Part shown: in pieces, positions 10,758 through 19,944 of the stretch | Position numbering within the stretch: position 1 is the first letter of the stretch | How the letters are laid out: the number at the start of each line of letters is the position of its first letter | DNA from: Nigrospora sphaerica | Taxonomy: Eukaryota; Ascomycota; Sordariomycetes; Amphisphaeriales; Apiosporaceae | DNA: 64,000 nucleotides | Direction of reading: 5' to 3' | Assembly: GCA_018287875.1 (NCBI GenBank) | Contig: JAGVVL010000002.1 | Location: 2,170,001-2,234,000 of the forward strand | The notes under the pieces: model-generated | What the model saw: the letters and a program-made list of their open reading frames with translations, nothing else | Database searches by the model: none | What the model was told of the DNA's origin: nothing | Program-made: the position numbers and the translations under genes

Positions 10758-12910
10758 CAGCACGACCGGGTGACAAGGGTGCGACTTTGGTGGGTCGCCC
10801 ACGGTTTAGACCCGGGGGCCTACCTACTATGGTACTTCTTCGGGATGACCCACGGCTTGTACAGAGGAGCCCTGTAGCAGCTGGTCTGGCCGTGATGGAT
10901 GGTGTGGGTGCGTGTTGGGTTTGCGTGCGCGTATGTGTGTGTGTGGGCGTGTGTGGGCGGACGAACGAACGGGACGGAGATGCCGTACGTCGTTGGTGAC
11001 GAGGGTACGCACTGGGAATTGGAAGTCACAAGGGCTACTAGCATTGGTTGCCGTCATCCGCCTGCCGGATCGGCACTGAATCTCGCAGCCGCCGAGCCGG
11101 AGGGGGAAAAAATACTTGGGCTTTATGGCTGGTTATAGGTTAGCCACTATACTGAGTACCTTCTCGGCAGCTTGGCTGACTGTCGGCCGGCCGTCAAGTG
11201 CAGACGGTACTTTACGCTAGTCATGCGCTCGAGGTTGGATTGGTCGACGGCGTAACTGTCACACGCCTGCCTGAGTAATGAGCTTCCGGGGCTTGACGGG
11301 GCAAATCGTTTCTTTTCTGACGAGTCGTCTTTGAAGATTGAGGTTGTAAGGAAAAGCAGTCAGGAACTTAACCCGCTCTCGGTTGCTTCTCTAGGAAAAC
11401 CAATGCAGGGGTTCGTTACACGTGTACTACGGGGGGAAAGGAGTACTCGATCTAAGATCTTAAACGCCGGGCTACTAGGCGTAGGTACCTCTTAGGTTCG
11501 TAAAAGGCTCTGATAAGTGTACCTGGAAGCAGCCCTACGTCAATGGTTCCTGCCCTGAGCTCTGGCAATAGTTACCAACTACGAGGGGCTGGTACCAACA
11601 TCGTAACATTGCTACGTAGGTACTGAGACTACCTGTATGTCGGAGGACGCTGGAAGGAGAGTTAGGCAAATGGGTTCGTTTCATGGCGTCTGGCGTATGG
11701 CTGAGGCGTCTGGGCGACTGGCTGAGTCTGTTTTTTACGGAGCCCACTTTGCGGTACTCCGTACAGGGCTGGCCCACCTCAGTTAATCCATGTCATCCCG
11801 GGCCTGCTTCCTTGGATTGATCCCTTGGAGATGCTGTCATCGGCTCCCCAGTCCGGCTGTAACGGCAGGCCCCTTCTCCGTAACCGATGCAAGTGCTTCC
11901 CGTTCTCGACTTCCGTCCAAATACCTCATCTGACCTTCCCTACCCGTCTGCTTGGGTTCCGACTGTCTAGTAGCCCCGATATTCGCACCCAGTGTAGCCT
12001 CTGTAAGAAAGTTGTTGCCACGCATACCGATTAGTTACCTACCTCTTTACCATTATGTACCTATCATACCTACTTAAGTATCCAAGAAACAGAGGTATTT
12101 GCTGTTGTGTAGATGAACACCCTGGCAGACAGTCTGCTGTTCGTGTCTGAGTCGCCATGTCCGGATCACGACGACAACGACGACGACAACGACGACCGAG
12201 TGAAAAGAGACACGCGTGCCCCTAAGCTGCCGGATGGATATGCGAATGAATACCCGCCTCGGTACTTGCCCACTAGCTAGCTCACCCAAACCCCCTTCAA
12301 GAAAAACACAACGGCCAAGTAAATGCGTGGACGGTCGGAAGCCCGCCAATGTAGGGGGTGGGTTACCTACCAAAATGGTGGTACCTCTCAAGTAAGAAAT
12401 ATGTACGAAAGTATGGAAAGAGGAGGGACATAGACAGGCGGGCAGCACATCAGTCATTTTTCCTTCCCCGTGCGTGGGGATGACCGTTGTCGCTGTTCGC
12501 CTTACATCCATCGTTATACGGTCTCCCGTGCCTCCGGAATCGACGGTCCCCCCGTTTACGTCCCCTGTTGGCCTTCCCGCCGCTTGAGCGACGACATCAG
12601 AATCTCGACCCAACTTTCCGCCAATTGCTATCCCGGCCCGGCCAACTTCTACCCACCTCTCGTCCATGGCCCGTCGCACATTCTCTGCTCCTCCGCACAA
12701 GTCACACCCTGCCTCTCCACGCCCCGACTGCAAATGTCTCTGCGTACGAGGCCGTCGGGACAGTGGTCCCTGAAGGACACCTATGGTGAGGCGCTCGCTG
12801 TTCTTTGGTCCTCCGCTCTCCTCGCGGGAACCGCTGCGGCACCGCGACACGGCTGCTAATGGGAACGCCGTGAAGGCTTCATTGCCAGTTACGTCGAGGC
12901 ACACGCGCAA
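10483..12910. other. Intergenic region between transporter and PP2C genes
   Basis: About 2.4 kb between divergent genes. Apart from the orphan coding-like stretch at 10467-10757, there is a TG-rich tract at about 10905-10960, a CGA/CAA repeat at 12168-12197, and several TAGGTACCT-type motifs (11481-11500, 11612, 12035-12080, 12365). A pyrimidine-rich leader precedes the PP2C start. The long minus-strand frame at 12074-13216 is antisense to the PP2C gene over its 5' half and is not supported. Confidence 0.6.
12168..12197. repeat. (ACG/ACA)n short tandem repeat
   Basis: Trinucleotide repeat of ACG with interspersed ACA units, intergenic. Confidence 0.8.
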
Positions 12911-14797
12911 ATGCCTGGCTACGCCCCGAAGAGGCCTGTCATAGGTCGGGCGCAACCCGCGTCCTCTCATCGCCTTCCTGCGGCGAGGCCGATAGTGACC
13001 AACCGAAAGACGAGGGCTGCCGTCGCCGTCGCCACCTCCTCGGAACACCAGCTCTCGCCGCACAATGTCCCGTCGTACGTACCGCCGTCGCACACTGCTC
13101 GACGCGAATTCCACAACTACTTCGTCACTCACCTGCCCTCCTCGTCGATGCATCCCGACTCGCGCGCGTCCGTGGGCTCGCACCATAAATTGCCGCGGTC
13201 GGCTGCGACGCGCCATGTGCCCCGCCCCGGCTCCTTGCCCGCCGCTGCTCCTCCCAACCTGTCTTCTGGCCGCGATATGACGGTCGTGCGGATCCCGTTA
13301 CGCAGTGCCAAACACCACTTCGGCGTTGGCGAGTCCCGGGGCCAGCGCCCCTACAACGAGGACACGTACCAGGCCGGCACCATAGACATACCCGCGTTCG
13401 CGAAGCGACCCCCCATCAGTCTGGTGCGGAGCGCCATGAAGAGAAGTGGGGAGGGAACGTCGGCCGACAGTGTCTTCGGGGACCCTCAAGTCTTTTATTA
13501 TGCTGTCTTTGATGGGCATGGTGGCACACAGTGCAGCGACTTCCTCCGAGGGGAGCTTCATGGCTATATCGAAGAAGCCGCCAACGAGTTCGAGCTGAAG
13601 AGCAGCGTGAAGTCATTGAAGCGGAGGTACGCTTCTGCCATGGGTCAAGGCCCAGAACGAGCCAAGACGCCGGCTTCACCTACTGATCAGGTCGGTACGG
13701 CCGAAGACATGATGAAGCCAGACATCAAAGAGCCAAATCAGGTGCCAAAGGACGGTATTCCCCGGGCCACTAAAGATGGCGTGATTCAGGAAGTCGAGAA
13801 GGCTGATGCGGTTCCCGGATCGCTGCCCAAGCCAATGAACGCGAATCTGTCCAAGGCCATTCGGCTTCAAGAGGAGCTCGTCAAGGAATACAAGGCAACG
13901 GTGGGAGGCTACTTCCGTCGCTTCAACCCCCCGCACTTTACCCTCGGCCGAGAGGACCAGACGCCGAAGCCCATGGTTTCCATCGAAACAGTTCTCACCT
14001 ACGCCTTCTTGCGCGCCGATCTGGACTTCATCACGGCACAAGCACGGAAGCCAGACCCGGACGACCCCTACGTCTCGGATTCGGCTCTTAACGACAATGA
14101 AGTTCTCGGATCGCCGAGCCACATGCCGCCTTCGGGCCATGGCCTTGGTGGTGGCGAGCGCTTCAAGGGCGGTTCGACGGCGTCCGTGGCGCTGATTTCC
14201 ACGCCCACTCCCTCCCCGTACTGGCACCCGACAGCAACCAGTACGTTGTTGGTCGGTCACGTGGGGGATTCGCGCGTTCTTCTGTGCGAAACGTCGACGG
14301 GTCTAGCGGTACCCCTGACCAGCGACCACCACCCCAGCTCCCCCGGCGAAGCCCAACGCTTGCGCCGCTACGCCGCCTCGTTCGTTACGGATTCCTTCGG
14401 CGAGGAGCGTATTCAGGGGCTGGCCAACTCCCGAGCCTTTGGCGACATGGGTTCGAAGCGATTGGGCGTGTCCGCCGAGCCCGAAATCACGCGGACCGAG
14501 ATGGGTCCCGCGCAGTACAGCTTTCTCGTGCTCATGTCGGACGGTATCTCGGGCACCCTCAGTGACCAGGAGATTGTCGACATTGTCAAGGAGGCCAAAA
14601 CGCCCGAACAGGGTAGCCGGGACGTCGTGAGCTACGCCACCGAGGTCACCAGCAACGGCGACAACGCGACGTGTCTTGTTGTGAGGCTCGGCGGTTGGGA
14701 GCGGCGAAGCGAAGGCGGCCTGGGCAGCTTGGGCACCAGAGAGATTCGGGATTTCCGGCGAAGCGAAGCCAACGATCCTCGGAGGGGCCGCCGATGA
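12911..14797 (+). CDS. ptc6: Mitochondrial PP2C protein phosphatase, Ptc6-like
   Basis: A single open frame of 628 residues from ATG 12911 to TGA. It has the PP2C metal-dependent Ser/Thr phosphatase motifs in order: RPYNED (147-151), VFDGHGG (199-205), GGSTASVAL, GHVGDSRVLL, RAFGDMG, LMSDGISG and DNATCLVV, so the acidic residues that bind the two Mn/Mg ions are kept. An insert of about 130 residues of low conservation separates the DGHGG motif from the GGSTAS motif, typical of the fungal Ptc6 group, a mitochondrial phosphatase linked in yeast to pyruvate dehydrogenase regulation and mitophagy. The N-terminus is Arg/Ser-rich with few acidic residues, as expected of an import sequence. The frame is open upstream to a TAA at 12857 without another ATG; a short upstream exon cannot be excluded, since an acceptor-like TTGCCAG lies at 12882-12888. 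Confidence 0.9.
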   Translation: MPGYAPKRPVIGRAQPASSHRLPAARPIVTNRKTRAAVAVATSSEHQLSPHNVPSYVPPSHTARREFHNYFVTHLPSSSMHPDSRASVGSHHKLPRSAATRHVPRPGSLPAAAPPNLSSGRDMTVVRIPLRSAKHHFGVGESRGQRPYNEDTYQAGTIDIPAFAKRPPISLVRSAMKRSGEGTSADSVFGDPQVFYYAVFDGHGGTQCSDFLRGELHGYIEEAANEFELKSSVKSLKRRYASAMGQGPERAKTPASPTDQVGTAEDMMKPDIKEPNQVPKDGIPRATKDGVIQEVEKADAVPGSLPKPMNANLSKAIRLQEELVKEYKATVGGYFRRFNPPHFTLGREDQTPKPMVSIETVLTYAFLRADLDFITAQARKPDPDDPYVSDSALNDNEVLGSPSHMPPSGHGLGGGERFKGGSTASVALISTPTPSPYWHPTATSTLLVGHVGDSRVLLCETSTGLAVPLTSDHHPSSPGEAQRLRRYAASFVTDSFGEERIQGLANSRAFGDMGSKRLGVSAEPEITRTEMGPAQYSFLVLMSDGISGTLSDQEIVDIVKEAKTPEQGSRDVVSYATEVTSNGDNATCLVVRLGGWERRSEGGLGSLGTREIRDFRRSEANDPRRGRR

Positions 14798-15322
14798 AGC
14801 CCATAGCGGGTTGGCTCCGTTGTAGCGTTTTGGAATGAGGCTTGTCTACTCTTTGTACAAATATCGGAGGTATGGACATGTCTGCAGCATGAGCCAGCAC
14901 AACCCAGTCCATCCGCGGCCATTACCTCTGAGCCAGAAACGATGTATTCAAGACCCATACTGCATCTCCGGGCGAGAAGCCGCACAAAGATTCCCCAAAG
15001 CCCGTAGAAAAGTGTGGCACGGGTAACCAGAGGGACGTGCGATTAAGTATATAAACAGTCGAGGGCAGGACACATCATAACCCTTTAGACGACGTACATA
15101 AAAATGCATAGAGGCCGAAAAAAAAGCGGCCGCCAAGCCTGCCATCAGAAACTTGCTGTATACAAGGCAGTAACGCCCTTCTCTCCCCCTCTTTCCCCAG
15201 CGGTGATGCGGCGCCCTGCCTGCCTGCCTGTCTGCTTGCTTGCTTCCGTTGCCTTTCCACCCCAGCGGTTGTCCTCGCCCGGTAACGTAAAGGAAAAGGT
15301 CTCGGCGCGAGAGCACTGCCGG

Positions 15323-15361
<39 letters not shown>

Positions 15362-15419
15362 ATGTGTGTGTCACTGTCTCTCTTTCACTTTCTCCCCCCC
15401 AGGCACGGCGTCGGGCCCG
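14798..15419. other. Convergent 3' intergenic region
   Basis: Contains the 3' ends of the PP2C (+) and J-protein (-) genes and a (CT)n(GT)n microsatellite. No gene seen. Confidence 0.7.
15324..15371. repeat. (CT)n-(TG)n microsatellite
   Basis: About 30 bp of perfect CT followed by TG/TATG repeats, about 50 bp from the stop codon of the J-protein gene. Confidence 0.95.
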
Positions 15420-16665
15420 TCACCTAAAGTTCTTCACGTTCAGCTTCTCCAAGCGTTTACAGCTGGGCATCTCATAATTCCGGGCGGCCTGAAGTTTCTC
15501 GGGGTCGGGAAAGAACCAGCCCTGGGCCTTGTCGACCATGTCCTGGCGTGTGCGCATCTCGGCCTCGCACTGGCTTCGCATCAGGTTGACGAACTTGACG
15601 TCGGCCTGTCGGTCGAGCTGGCCGAGGCTATGGTCGGACCAGCCCGCAACCTCGCGCGGATTCACGTAGTAGGGCACGTCGAGCTTGGACGAGGAGCGGC
15701 GAAGGATGTGGTGCGGCGGATTCTCCTGATCGAAGACGACGCTCGGCATCGACGGCTGCGACTCGCCCGCCGAGAAGAGTGACGTGAGCAGCGGGAAGAG
15801 GAAGAGGAAGATGATGGGCAGCAGCGACACCAGCGTGTCCCAGCCGCTCGCTTCGCGCCGCTGGCCGTTGGCGGCGGCGGCGGCGGCCGCCCCCTCACGC
15901 GGTCGCCTCCGCGGGCCCGCGCCGCCCATCTGGTGTACGCGGAAGCCGCGGTTGCCGCCAAGGTTGAAGACGAACTGGGGCCCCGTGTCAAAACCTGCAA
16001 AAGTGCCACGTCAGCATCTAGGGCCGTGGCCATAAATCACCGGGGGTCAAGGCCAAAATGCGCCCCCCCGTGGGGGCTGGCGCAGAACGGGCGTGTGCGC
16101 ATGGGCGAGGGAAACCGGGGAATTGCGGCTTACCTCCAAAGGGTCCTCCGAAGCCGCCGCCGAAGAAGCGCTGGAACATCTCCTCGGGGCTCATCTCATC
16201 CTCCCACATGTTGCCGCCCCCGAAGCCGGCTGGCCCGCCGCCGGGGGCGCGGCCACCAAAGCCGTTGAAGGGGTTGGACTGGGCGCGCGCGCTCTCGAAC
16301 CTCGAGTCGGGGTCGGTGCCAAAGCGGTCGAACTTTTCCCTCTTCTCCTTATCACCCAACACGCCGAAGGCGCGGCTGACCATCTTGAAGGCCTCGTCGG
16401 CGTGCTCATGGCCGTTCTTGTCCGGGTGGGTCAGCAGGGACTGCTTCCGGTAGGCCTTTTTGATCTCGGCGTCGGAGCACGTCGTCTTGACGGCTTCGAG
16501 GCCCAGGATGTCGTAGAAGGCCGTGGGCGAACAGCGGCGGATGCGCAGGACGGCGGCCTTCTGCTCGACCGTGTACTTGCGATCCTGATTGCCCTGCTTG
16601 TGGTCCCGGTTGCGCGCCGAGTCGCTGCCGCCCGTGTCGGCTCCCGAGGCGGTTGCGCTGGGCAT
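15420..16665 (-). CDS. hlj1: ER membrane J-domain co-chaperone, Hlj1/DNAJB12-like
   Basis: Exons (minus) 16665-16134 and 15994-15420, with one 139 bp intron (GTAAGC...TTTTGCAG, CTGAC branch), give 368 residues. A J domain spans about 44-117, with the essential HPD at 80-82, and stimulates Hsp70 ATPase. It is followed by a Gly/Phe-rich linker (FGGGFGGPFGG) and, after the intron, an Arg/Ala-rich stretch. One strong membrane segment lies at about 232-251 (LLPIIFLFLFPLLTSLF), and the C-terminal DUF1977-type region has Trp/Pro motifs. This is the arrangement of DNAJB12/DNAJB14 and yeast Hlj1, which sit in the ER membrane with the J domain in the cytosol and help degrade misfolded membrane proteins. 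No ER-retention signal is needed or seen. The intergenic space to the next gene is divergent. Confidence 0.92.
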
Positions 16666-18026
16666 AGCCGCGGTAGGTCAGGCGTGGGCGGGCGTGGGTG
16701 GGGGGAGGTATTGGTAGTGATGGTGAAGGGTGTCGTGTGCGGTAGACGGGGCTCGTGGACAGGCGAGGGCGGGCGGCCGGCTAGAAATGATCACACATAT
16801 CCCGGGGTCGTCGTAGGTGAGGCTGGATACCACCCAAGTACCCTCTGGATAGGTATGTAGGTACTAACTGCTTTGGGTCTGCGATAACTTTTGGCGTGAC
16901 CCGGGTCTCACGGGGAGGGTTTTCCCCGTCCAAGTGCCAGACAGGCCGAAAACGAGGGCGGCAAACAAACGGTAGTGCAGATGATCGGTCGGAGTACCTG
17001 CACCGACAACGAACGGGGGAGGGTGAGGCTGACGATGGGGGGGGCTGGCGGGCGGTTTGCTTGCAGCACAATGGGATGGGCGGGTGGCTACTGGGACAGG
17101 TCGGTCCCTAAGTGAAATGTAAGTAAAAGGTATAGATGCACTACGTTCAGAAGGAGGTACGTATGCAGTTACTGGGCGCACATACACACGGGAGACGCTG
17201 AGCAGCCACGGATCGCAGTGAGCGATGCGGGAATCCAGGGTGCATGTACGTACCTAAGTAGTAGGTCAAACCGGAGGTAGTGCGTGGGTGGGCGGTTCTG
17301 CAATGCTGACACCTATGTACTTTACCTACATATGTATATCGATTGGTTTTGCAGCATCGTCTGACATCACCCACAGTCCCGTCGGTTCCAGGCCCCCCCC
17401 AAGCTGTTACTAGGGGCCTCGTCACGCCCAGGTTGACGCTCATATAGACACCGACGCAGACTTGGAGGGGGCTCAGCCGGGAATCGCAGATACGGATTGG
17501 GCCATGGAGTCCATCATCCATTTTATACCGCTCGCACCACCCCATCCTGAAGTCCCCTCGGCCTGTTCGCATCTCAACGGCTCCCTACTACGTGCATGTA
17601 CCTATCATTCACCTGGCAGCTGTCACCAGCTGTGTTCATCTTCTATGGCCTATCTTTTTGGATTGCCCATGGCGTGGTGGCTGTCGATTACCTAATACGC
17701 TATTCGCCCAGCAACGGGTACAGGGATCACCCCACTACAGCTTGCAGAGCTATGACGGACGGCCCAGGGCAGTAGGAAGGAGAGCAGAAAGAAAGATGGA
17801 AATGACGATATCCAAGGACCACCACGCACCAATTCGGGCGACCACTTCAACCATCGACGGCTGTGCTGCTGCTTGTGTATCGAAACCGCCGTGCACGTGC
17901 CCTCTTATTCGCCAGCATCTACCACTGCCCCTTGCTTCTCTTCCTTAGCCTGCCCGCATTCGCCTGCTGTGCCTGACCTGACGATACCCGCATAACTACA
18001 CATCGTCACACCCTACATCGCCCACC
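16666..18026. other. Divergent promoter region, J-protein / small membrane protein
   Basis: About 1.36 kb. Contains several AGGTA/TACCT motifs (16850-16865, 17250, 17320) and pyrimidine-rich tracts close to both starts. No open frame with coding-like codon use was found. Confidence 0.65.
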
Positions 18027-18504
18027 ATGGCGTCGCCCGTGCCTTCGGAAACGTCCTCGCTGTCCGTCCTATCCGCCTGGGGAAGTATGTTTTACCCGGC
18101 CGCCCCCCCTTTTACGGGCAACCCTCCGCTGACCCGCGCACTCAGGACACTCCATGGCCCCCACGGGCCTGGCCACCATGATCACAGCACTGCACATGCG
18201 GCCTCTCCAGGTCCGTCCCATGCTCTTCGTGCCCGTCCTGATGTTCTCCAGCTACATCAACCTGCAAGGGTTTAAGAAGGACAGTGCCGGCATCTCGGCC
18301 GCCGCGAGCGGCACCTACGCTCTGCTTGCCCTGCGACGCAGCCCGGGAGCCTTCCTGAAGAAGTTTACCGTCCGCGGTGCCGTGCGCGGTGTCGCCGTGG
18401 GCCTGGCCATGATGAACGCGGCCGGCTGTGGATGGGTCTACGCCACAACCGACCGAAAAGCTGAGGCCGAGGAGAGACGGGACAATCCTAAATGGGTCGA
18501 GTAA
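18027..18504 (+). CDS. Small conserved fungal membrane protein, possibly Aim19-related
   Basis: Exons 18027-18084 and 18146-18504 (intron 61 bp, GTATGT...CTCAG with CTGAC branch) encode 138 residues. The first exon is short and Ser-rich. After the junction (SAWGRHSMAPTG) come two or three hydrophobic stretches: RPMLFVPVLMFSSYINL, a Gly/Ala-rich AGISAAASGTYALLAL, and RGVAVGLAMMNAAGCGWVY. The spacing (Tyr-Ile, Gly-Ile, Tyr-x-Leu-x-x-x-Arg-x-Ser, Arg...Gly-Leu-Ala...Asn-Ala) resembles the Aim19 family of small mitochondrial membrane proteins, but I would not rely on that name without a profile search. The charged C-terminus ends in NPKWVE. The gene is small, but the splice signals, phase and codon use make it convincing. 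Confidence 0.8.
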
Positions 18505-19021
18505 AGTTGCTTGACGCCCTCGAGGGTCGCATTGGTACGCCATATGAGGTACGGTGTGGATTCAAACTGCCAGTTTACACGCCACGAGTAGCGATTCAGC
18601 TACATTATATATGCATTTCCAATGTACACCACCGTCCCGCTCGCCACAGATATTCATGGTTAATGAGCCCTGACCTGCGTACCTCGCGGTTGGCGCAGTC
18701 TAATACTATACAGTCATCTGTCTGCTCCGTATTCTTGAATACCAGCAGCATAATCACAATGCCCACCTAAACGCCGAGGAGACTCTTCAGCACTTGAGTT
18801 GCCTCCATGTAGGTAGTCCCTGGACATGACAAAGGAAACGGAGTAAAGAAAAAAAAAATAACCGCCGAAATCAGCAATAACCCAAACAGAAGGCCTCTGC
18901 TGATCCAAGAGTGTCCTGCCGTGGGCCCACTTCCGGATTTCGTAAGGGGTTCCTGCATAACGGCAGCCGGCTCCTATCGTCGCCTTCCTGTGGCGTAAGA
19001 GGCGGTTCCGCTTCCGGTTGC
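18505..19021. other. Convergent 3' intergenic region
   Basis: Holds the 3' ends of the two flanking genes, an A-rich run at 18848-18859 and a TACATGTAGGTAG motif near 18806. Nothing else was seen. Confidence 0.6.
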
Positions 19022-19944
19022 CTACAGTTGCTGCTCGCTCACGGATTGCTTAGGCGGCAAGGGCGGAAAAGCAGGTGGCGGGCTGGCTATGGTTTTCGCC
19101 GTGAGGAGCCAGACGAAGAGGCAGACGGCTGCGACGACGGTGAAATAGAAAAACTGGCCAGCAGTGAATGACGGCGTGGGCAGCTTCTTCTCGAGGATGT
19201 GCCGCACGTGGGCAAGCTGGAAGTCGCTGAGATATTGAATGTCGGTCGGGCGGGCCTTGGGTTCAGCAAATCGGTTGTACTCGGCCACGATGGACGACGA
19301 GTCCCAGCCCTTCCATTTTCGGTAGACGCCCACCACGCAGCCTGTCCTGTGCTTGCCGTGGTTGCAGTGGATCAAGAGCGGGTGGTTGCTCTCGTCGGCA
19401 ACAAGTCCGATGATGGATTGCATCAGTGTCAATGGGATTTCGGCCTTCTTGGTGCCTACCATGTCGAAAACGTAGTGACGGATTCCGTTGCCGTCGATGA
19501 AGTCCTGGAACTCCCGCGGTATGTCCTTCTGGACAAGTGTGATGATGGTCTTGAGCTTCAGGCTGCTGAGGTAGCTGAAGTCGGCGGCCTGTGGGTAGCT
19601 GCTGCGGTAGACACCGGGCGCCACCCGACCGAAGTTCTCGGGTTGTGCGATGGGAAAGGGCAGAGGGTGTGGGTGGTCCACGACGTCCTTCGCCGAATGG
19701 TAGACTGGAGCAGAAGGTTAGCACACGGAATAGTGGACCGCGGGAGTACGAGGCCAGACGAACCATCTTCGAGTGGATTCTCGGCCGTTTCCGTCTTGCG
19801 AGCTGCGTGCTCGAGAGTAACGAGGGGGACGTGGGTGGCCCGGCAGCCTGGGCAGCTTCCGGGCACATTTGAGTGGCACGGGGCGGCGTCGTTCATAGAG
19901 GCGGGCAGGGGGGCTTCGGTGAGCGCGCTCACGGGCAAGTCCAT
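19022..19944 (-). CDS. Plant/fungal atypical dual-specificity phosphatase (PFA-DSP) with C-terminal membrane anchor
   Basis: Exons (minus) 19944-19764 and 19704-19022 (intron 59 bp, GTTCGT...CTCCAG, CTAAC branch) give 287 residues. The catalytic loop HCNHGKHRTG is at 173-182, with Cys174 and Arg180, the Cys-x5-Arg phosphatase signature in the form found in yeast Siw14/Oca proteins. These enzymes hydrolyse inositol pyrophosphates or phosphoproteins. Upstream are the family features FGRVAPGVYRSSYP and ITLVQKDIP. A single hydrophobic segment, FFYFTVVAAVCLFVWLL, lies near residues 254-270 before a Pro-rich tail, so this copy looks tail-anchored, unlike soluble Siw14. The start chosen is the first ATG in the spliced frame; the ~60-residue N-terminal leader is not conserved and contains several Cys. 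Confidence 0.9.

Noticed and set aside
12470..12890. Possible upstream exon for the Ptc6-like gene (donor near 12785, acceptor TTGCCAG at 12888)
   Set aside because: The only upstream frame that fits in phase starts with TTG, not ATG, and the other has the wrong phase. The ATG at 12911 is simpler.
12074..13216. 380-codon open frame on the minus strand
   Set aside because: It overlaps the PP2C N-terminus in antisense, is Arg-rich and repetitive, and matches no family. It is explained by GC-rich codon bias on the other strand.
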